A stretch of 64,000 nt of DNA from Hominimerdicola alba (GTDB lineage: Bacteria > Bacillota > Clostridia > Oscillospirales > Ruminococcaceae). Of this stretch, positions 60,743 to 64,000 are shown piece by piece. The stretch covers positions 59,908 through 123,907 of the forward strand of contig NZ_FOKQ01000009.1 of the NCBI RefSeq assembly GCF_900112155.1, in the 5' to 3' direction. Below the pieces are notes generated by a model. It was given only the letters and a program-made list of their open reading frames with translations. It was not told the DNA's origin and did not search any database. The translations under genes were made by a program, and so were the position numbers. Within the stretch, counting starts at the first letter, position 1, and each line of letters opens with the position of its first letter.

Positions 60743-61181
60743 GTCTGTATAATACGGAGAAAAGAGAAATCATCAAGTGCCCCATGCTCTGAGACATTTT
60801 AAATAACAGCAAAAAGCGCTCACAAAAAATATACCTGCGGTTGCTTTCCGTATCATAAACTCTTTTTTAGTTATGGAATTGACATAATAACTAATTTATG
60901 ATATAATGAATTGGATTATAAATTTAAAGTTTAATCTGTTTTTTAATCAATTAGAAATTCCAACCCCATAAATCAAACCAATACTGCATTTTAAAGCCTC
61001 CTTTTTTGTAGTTTTTTAGTTTTGTTGTTTCTTTTGTTTCGATGGTCTTATTATAATATATTTTTTACAGTTACGATATATTTTTGGAGTAAATGGTATA
61101 AAATCAGGAGTAAAATGCATTGATCTATACTATGTGTGGATCTTATATGTAAATATATGTGTTTAAAGAGAGGAGAACCAT
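60743..61181. other. Intergenic region upstream of the two-component system
   Basis: 440 bases, very AT-rich, no convincing gene. A consensus promoter is at 60879-60907. A further TATAAT lies near 61052 without a clear -35 box. The first 130 bases show nothing. Confidence 0.4.
60879..60907 (+). promoter_or_regulatory. Sigma-A promoter upstream of the LytTR/GHKL operon
   Basis: TTGACA, 17 bases, TATAAT: perfect consensus, but about 275 bases before the response regulator start. It may instead drive an unrecognised small RNA or peptide in between. Confidence 0.65.
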
Positions 61182-61895
61182 ATGAAGATCGCGATTTGTG
61201 ATGACCAGATGGTAATACACACCGAGCTGAAAAAACATCTGGAGAATTACGCAAAGAAAAGAAATCTTATAATGATCTACAATGATTTTACCAACGGACT
61301 TGACCTTATCGGCAGTCAGAATGAGTATGACATTATTTTTATGGATTATCAGATGGCGGAGATAGATGGTCTTGAGACTGCCAGGCAGATCAGAAAGAAG
61401 AATACCGAGACTGCCATTATATTCCTGACCAGCTTTCCTGATATTGTATTTGATACCTTTGAAGTTAATGCATACAGGTTTTTAGTAAAGCCGATAGATG
61501 ATGATAAGCTGGCATCTGCACTTGATTCATATCTTGCAGAAAATGACGAATCGAACTTCATTCTCATAAAGACCGATGAAGAAAATAAAAAACTGAATAT
61601 CAATGATATCATTTATATAGAAGCAGCCGATAAATATTGCAATATCAGGACAAATGAGGGTACTGTACTATATAAGAAGACCTTATCTGAAGTTGAAACT
61701 ATGCTTCCCGAGGATAAATTCTTCCGCTGTCACAGGACATATCTTGTGGGATTCCGCCATATCGTTTCACATACCTCAACAGATATCCTTTTTGATAATA
61801 AGGAAAGAGCATTGATAAGCAGATTGAAGCTCACTCCGTTTAAAAAAGCTTTCACAGGCTATATCAAGAGGTATAATTTCAAAAAGGAGAGCTGA
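61182..61895 (+). CDS. LytTR-family response regulator
   Basis: 237 residues: receiver domain (about 1-120) with the acidic pair in AICDDQ, phospho-acceptor Asp in IIFMDYQM (about residue 55), Thr/Ser in FLTSF and Lys in FLVKPID. It is followed by a LytTR DNA-binding domain (about 135-235, KKLNINDIIYIEAADKYCNIRT, FRCHRTYLVG). AgrA, ComE and VirR belong here and bind two 9-bp direct repeats 12-13 bp apart. A matching site lies at 63254. AGAGGAG precedes the ATG. The kinase gene follows 2 bases after its stop codon. Confidence 0.93.
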   Translation: MKIAICDDQMVIHTELKKHLENYAKKRNLIMIYNDFTNGLDLIGSQNEYDIIFMDYQMAEIDGLETARQIRKKNTETAIIFLTSFPDIVFDTFEVNAYRFLVKPIDDDKLASALDSYLAENDESNFILIKTDEENKKLNINDIIYIEAADKYCNIRTNEGTVLYKKTLSEVETMLPEDKFFRCHRTYLVGFRHIVSHTSTDILFDNKERALISRLKLTPFKKAFTGYIKRYNFKKES

Positions 61896-61897
61896 AA

Positions 61898-63190
61898 ATG
61901 ACGATAATATCTTATTTAGTGCTGCTTGTAAATATCTTAGAACAACTTATTTTTGTTAAGCTTGCAAGAACAGTATGTGATTTCAAATCATCACGGATCA
62001 GATATCTTGGTTATTTTCTGCTGATACTCACATTGCTTCCTGTGCCTATAATCATGACCAAACCTGATTTCTGTTCCCGAGAATTAGCTATGCTTTTACA
62101 ATGCATTTATTTCTTTGGACGTTTAGTGGCATACGGCGTATTATTCGAGGAATTCAGCCTGAGAGTACTGTATATTTACTTGCTTTCACAATGGCCGCCG
62201 CAGATATATATGAATCTTTGCATTCCATTTATAAAAAAACTAGAGGTTTGTAATCTTGTGGCATTTTCCGCTGATGTAATTATCCTGGCTTTGATATTCA
62301 TTTATATAAAAAGAAAAAATATCGAGATCATGCTTCGGCAGATCGTCAAATCGTTACCAAGAAAGCTTTACATAAGCATACTTTTACTTTTATTTATAGC
62401 AGCAATATTTGTCATGGGAGAAAACCAACCCGATCATGAGCTGTTTTATAAAAGATATATACTGCCATCTATGATAGGCTTGATAGTTTTTGTATTTTCA
62501 ATAATAAAGATAAGCATATCCGAGGCTGAAAAAAGGACAACGATAGATATGCTTTCAAAACAGGTTGAAAACGAAATAAAGTACTATGAAAAGATAAACA
62601 CCATTTACGGCGAATTCAGAAGCTTCCGTCATGATTTTAAAAATCACATAATCTGCCTGAGAAGCCTTATAGATGCAAAAGAAAATGATAAAGCCGTAGA
62701 GTATATCGATGATATAGAATCACTTTCATCTGTTGAGAAAAAGCAGTACAATACAGGTAATATTATCATTGACGCACTTATGAATGATAAAAACGACAAA
62801 GCCGCAACGGTGAACACTAAATTAATGTTTTCGGGAATGGTACCGACCACCGGTATAAGCAATGTCGACCTGTGTATAATAATGGCAAATGCCATAGACA
62901 ATGCCATTGAAGCCTGCGGCAAGGACACTTCTGAAAAGCCTAAGGAGATAAATGTAAAGGCGGACTTTAAGCAGGGATATTTTTTCTTTAATATCACCAA
63001 TCCTATCTTTGAGACGGTGGAAATAAAAAGCAACAAGACCATAGCGACCTCAAAGAGCGATAAGGATCACCATGGTTTCGGTGTAGCGAATATACTTCAT
63101 GTTGTCCAGAAATATGACGGTGAAGCAGATCTGTCTGCGGATGACAAGCAGTTTACACTTGACCTTAATCTGATGCTGAGATCGGAATAG
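61898..63190 (+). CDS. GHKL-type sensor histidine kinase (AgrC/NatK-like)
   Basis: 430 residues: about six to seven membrane helices (1-210) as peptide or small-molecule sensor, a short coiled coil, the phospho-acceptor His in FRSFRHDFKNHIICLRSLID, and a HATPase_c domain with N-box NAIDNAIEACGK and G-box HHGFGVANILHVVQKYDGE. No AgrB/AgrD-type processing enzyme or peptide gene was found near, so the signal is unknown. The gene is coupled to the response regulator. Confidence 0.9.
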   Translation: MTIISYLVLLVNILEQLIFVKLARTVCDFKSSRIRYLGYFLLILTLLPVPIIMTKPDFCSRELAMLLQCIYFFGRLVAYGVLFEEFSLRVLYIYLLSQWPPQIYMNLCIPFIKKLEVCNLVAFSADVIILALIFIYIKRKNIEIMLRQIVKSLPRKLYISILLLLFIAAIFVMGENQPDHELFYKRYILPSMIGLIVFVFSIIKISISEAEKRTTIDMLSKQVENEIKYYEKINTIYGEFRSFRHDFKNHIICLRSLIDAKENDKAVEYIDDIESLSSVEKKQYNTGNIIIDALMNDKNDKAATVNTKLMFSGMVPTTGISNVDLCIIMANAIDNAIEACGKDTSEKPKEINVKADFKQGYFFFNITNPIFETVEIKSNKTIATSKSDKDHHGFGVANILHVVQKYDGEADLSADDKQFTLDLNLMLRSE

Positions 63191-63203
63191 ATTTATATTA
63201 AAC

Positions 63204-63252
63204 GTCATTGAAATTGCTGGTTTGAGAACTTTCTAATGTCGTTAACTATAAA
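63204..63252. repeat. R3 repeat, short copy 2
   Basis: GTCATTGAAATTGCT...GAACTTTCTAATGTCGTTAACTATAA: shares both ends and the spacing of the tail with 38796-38888 but lacks about 45 central bases. It lies directly before the LytTR site. Confidence 0.5.
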
Positions 63253-63253
63253 T

Positions 63254-63283
63254 ACCGTTCACTCTAAATAAAATACCGTTCAC
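63254..63283 (+). promoter_or_regulatory. LytTR-type operator: two 9-bp direct repeats 12 bp apart
   Basis: ACCGTTCAC (63254-63262), 12 bases, ACCGTTCAC (63275-63283). The 9-12-9 layout and GTT core are those of LytTR response-regulator sites. It lies just upstream of a plausible promoter (63294-63323) in the usual activator position. The likely regulator is the product of 61182. Confidence 0.65.
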
Positions 63284-63293
63284 TCCGTGACAG

Positions 63294-63323
63294 TAGACAG
63301 TATCCTATATTTAGTGATACAAT
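63294..63323 (+). promoter_or_regulatory. Promoter of the 63408 gene
   Basis: TAGACA, 18 bases, TACAAT: one mismatch in each box, as expected for an activator-dependent promoter. Confidence 0.5.
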
Positions 63324-63407
63324 ATCTACAGATGAAATGTAATGAGATGATTTGTAATAAAGGCATATCTCTTTATATTTCAAATAGATACAGGCGGGGT
63401 GAAACAA

Positions 63408-63869
63408 TTGCAATATATACCACATTTAAATATCTACGCTGAAAACCTGATAACCTATTCTGCAAACATAAAAAAGGCGGATATACTGAAAGTGATACAG
63501 CACATCCATGATAATCTTTCGGCGCTGGGGCTTTCGGCTACAGGCAGATTTATATTTACGTTCAAGGATAACAATATCTCCGATGAAACACAGTCGGCTG
63601 AAATATACATACCCGTAAAGGGTGAGATAAAGCCTTCGGAAAATTACGGTTCAAAGCTTATCTTCCGTTTGATAAATGCAGTCATGACAAGGCATGAGGG
63701 CAGTATCGCGGATATTTCCAGAACGGAAACAGCCCTGAAGGACTATATAAAGAAAAATAATTTTGAACCCATAACAAACGCCTATTATGTAGTTATAAGA
63801 AACGGCGATAGCTTCGGTTCGGATTGTGTTTTTGAAGTATATATAGGTACTAACTATAATTCTCTGTAA
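63408..63869 (+). CDS. Possible GyrI/effector-binding-like protein (DUF5085-like)
   Basis: 153 residues, soluble. The central and C-terminal part (AEIYIPVKGEIKPSENYGSKLIFRLINAVMTRHEGSIADISRTETALKDYI, then FEVYIGTN) resembles the AraC-effector/GyrI-like SHS2 fold, and DUF5085 proteins in particular, but no catalytic or DNA-binding part is seen. TTG 63408 follows CAGGCGGGGTGA by 5 bases; GTG 63399 is too close to it. The LytTR operator suggests it is the output of the adjacent two-component system. Confidence 0.55.
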   Translation: MQYIPHLNIYAENLITYSANIKKADILKVIQHIHDNLSALGLSATGRFIFTFKDNNISDETQSAEIYIPVKGEIKPSENYGSKLIFRLINAVMTRHEGSIADISRTETALKDYIKKNNFEPITNAYYVVIRNGDSFGSDCVFEVYIGTNYNSL

Positions 63870-63885
63870 GATGAAAATAAAAAAG

Positions 63886-63911
63886 AGGCTGTTGCAACCG
63901 CAGCACCCTCT
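63886..63911 (-). terminator. Terminator, probably for a minus-strand gene beyond the right edge
   Basis: GAGGCTGTTGC / GCAGCACCCTC (10 of 11 pairs) with a 4-base loop. Only on the minus strand does a T run (TTTTTTATTTT) follow. It can also slow transcription of the 63408 gene. The last 90 bases hold nothing else recognised. Confidence 0.6.
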
Positions 63912-64000
63912 AACCATATCCGAACATCAGAGTAAAAAAACATATTAACTGGTGAAATAAGCTGTTTCAGAGCGCACACCCCCAAGCCCTCTTCAAAAAA

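Noticed and set aside
1..64000. CRISPR arrays, tRNA or rRNA genes, insertion-sequence transposases, prophage genes
   Set aside because: No regularly spaced direct repeats, no cloverleaf-like blocks with typical T-loop GTTCGAATC, and no DDE, HUH or integrase protein was recognised by eye. A tRNAscan or similar run would be decisive.

Overview
The window looks like a chromosomal segment of a fibre-degrading Ruminococcus (Firmicutes, Oscillospiraceae), closest in style to R. albus / R. flavefaciens. The reasons are an internal type I dockerin fused to CBM22 and a CE1 esterase, plus GH9, GH26 and GH95 glycoside hydrolases. Class B sortases, FabK-type lipid synthesis, CIRCE heat-shock control, AAGGAGG-type ribosome sites (often with TTG or GTG starts) and sigma-A promoters with 16-18 bp spacers agree with this. 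No tRNA, rRNA, CRISPR array, phage or transposase gene was seen. All assignments come from reading the sequence; no database search was run.

Layout. 1-4.6 kb: groEL 3' end, cdd, a cysteine desulfurase next to thiI, and a CinA-type amidohydrolase. 4.6-10.4 kb: two tandem class B sortases, a SleB-like hydrolase with an SH3 domain, a SpoIID-like lytic transglycosylase and maf, i.e. an envelope-remodelling block. 10.5-14.7 kb: SGNH hydrolase, DUF4358 lipoprotein, MBOAT acyltransferase and small proteins. 14.8-20.2 kb: archaeal-type proS, then a minus-strand ABC exporter and a TIM-barrel epimerase. 20.5-26.8 kb: a second MBOAT operon, MBOAT - DHHW protein - FkbH-like HAD-IIIC enzyme - dedicated acyl carrier protein, which looks like an ACP-dependent machine for acylating (perhaps glycerylating) a surface polymer. 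27.2-33.1 kb: unknown proteins, pyrophosphatase, Hsp20 with CIRCE, a diguanylate cyclase and an AgcS symporter.

33.2-46.6 kb holds nearly the whole type II fatty-acid pathway: fabD facing fabH-fabK-fabG-fabF-accB-fabZ-accC-accD-accA-acpP. Unrelated genes are inserted at three points, and one insertion left a vestigial copy of the fabZ 5' end. 47.1-60.7 kb: a GH95-unknown-GH26 operon, a secreted SleB-like protein, a second diguanylate cyclase, intracellular GH9, a transglutaminase-like lipoprotein, an internally deleted putP pseudogene and the dockerin esterase. 61.2-63.9 kb: a LytTR response regulator / GHKL kinase pair, followed by a gene preceded by a 9-12-9 direct repeat typical of LytTR operators.

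The most unusual material lies between genes. Two dispersed palindromic element families (called R1 and R2 here, two copies each) have helices that change sequence between copies while staying paired. Each copy sits immediately 3' of a stop codon. In R2 the central hairpin is inverted between the two copies. These, and the FkbH/ACP/MBOAT operon, are the best candidates for undescribed biology.
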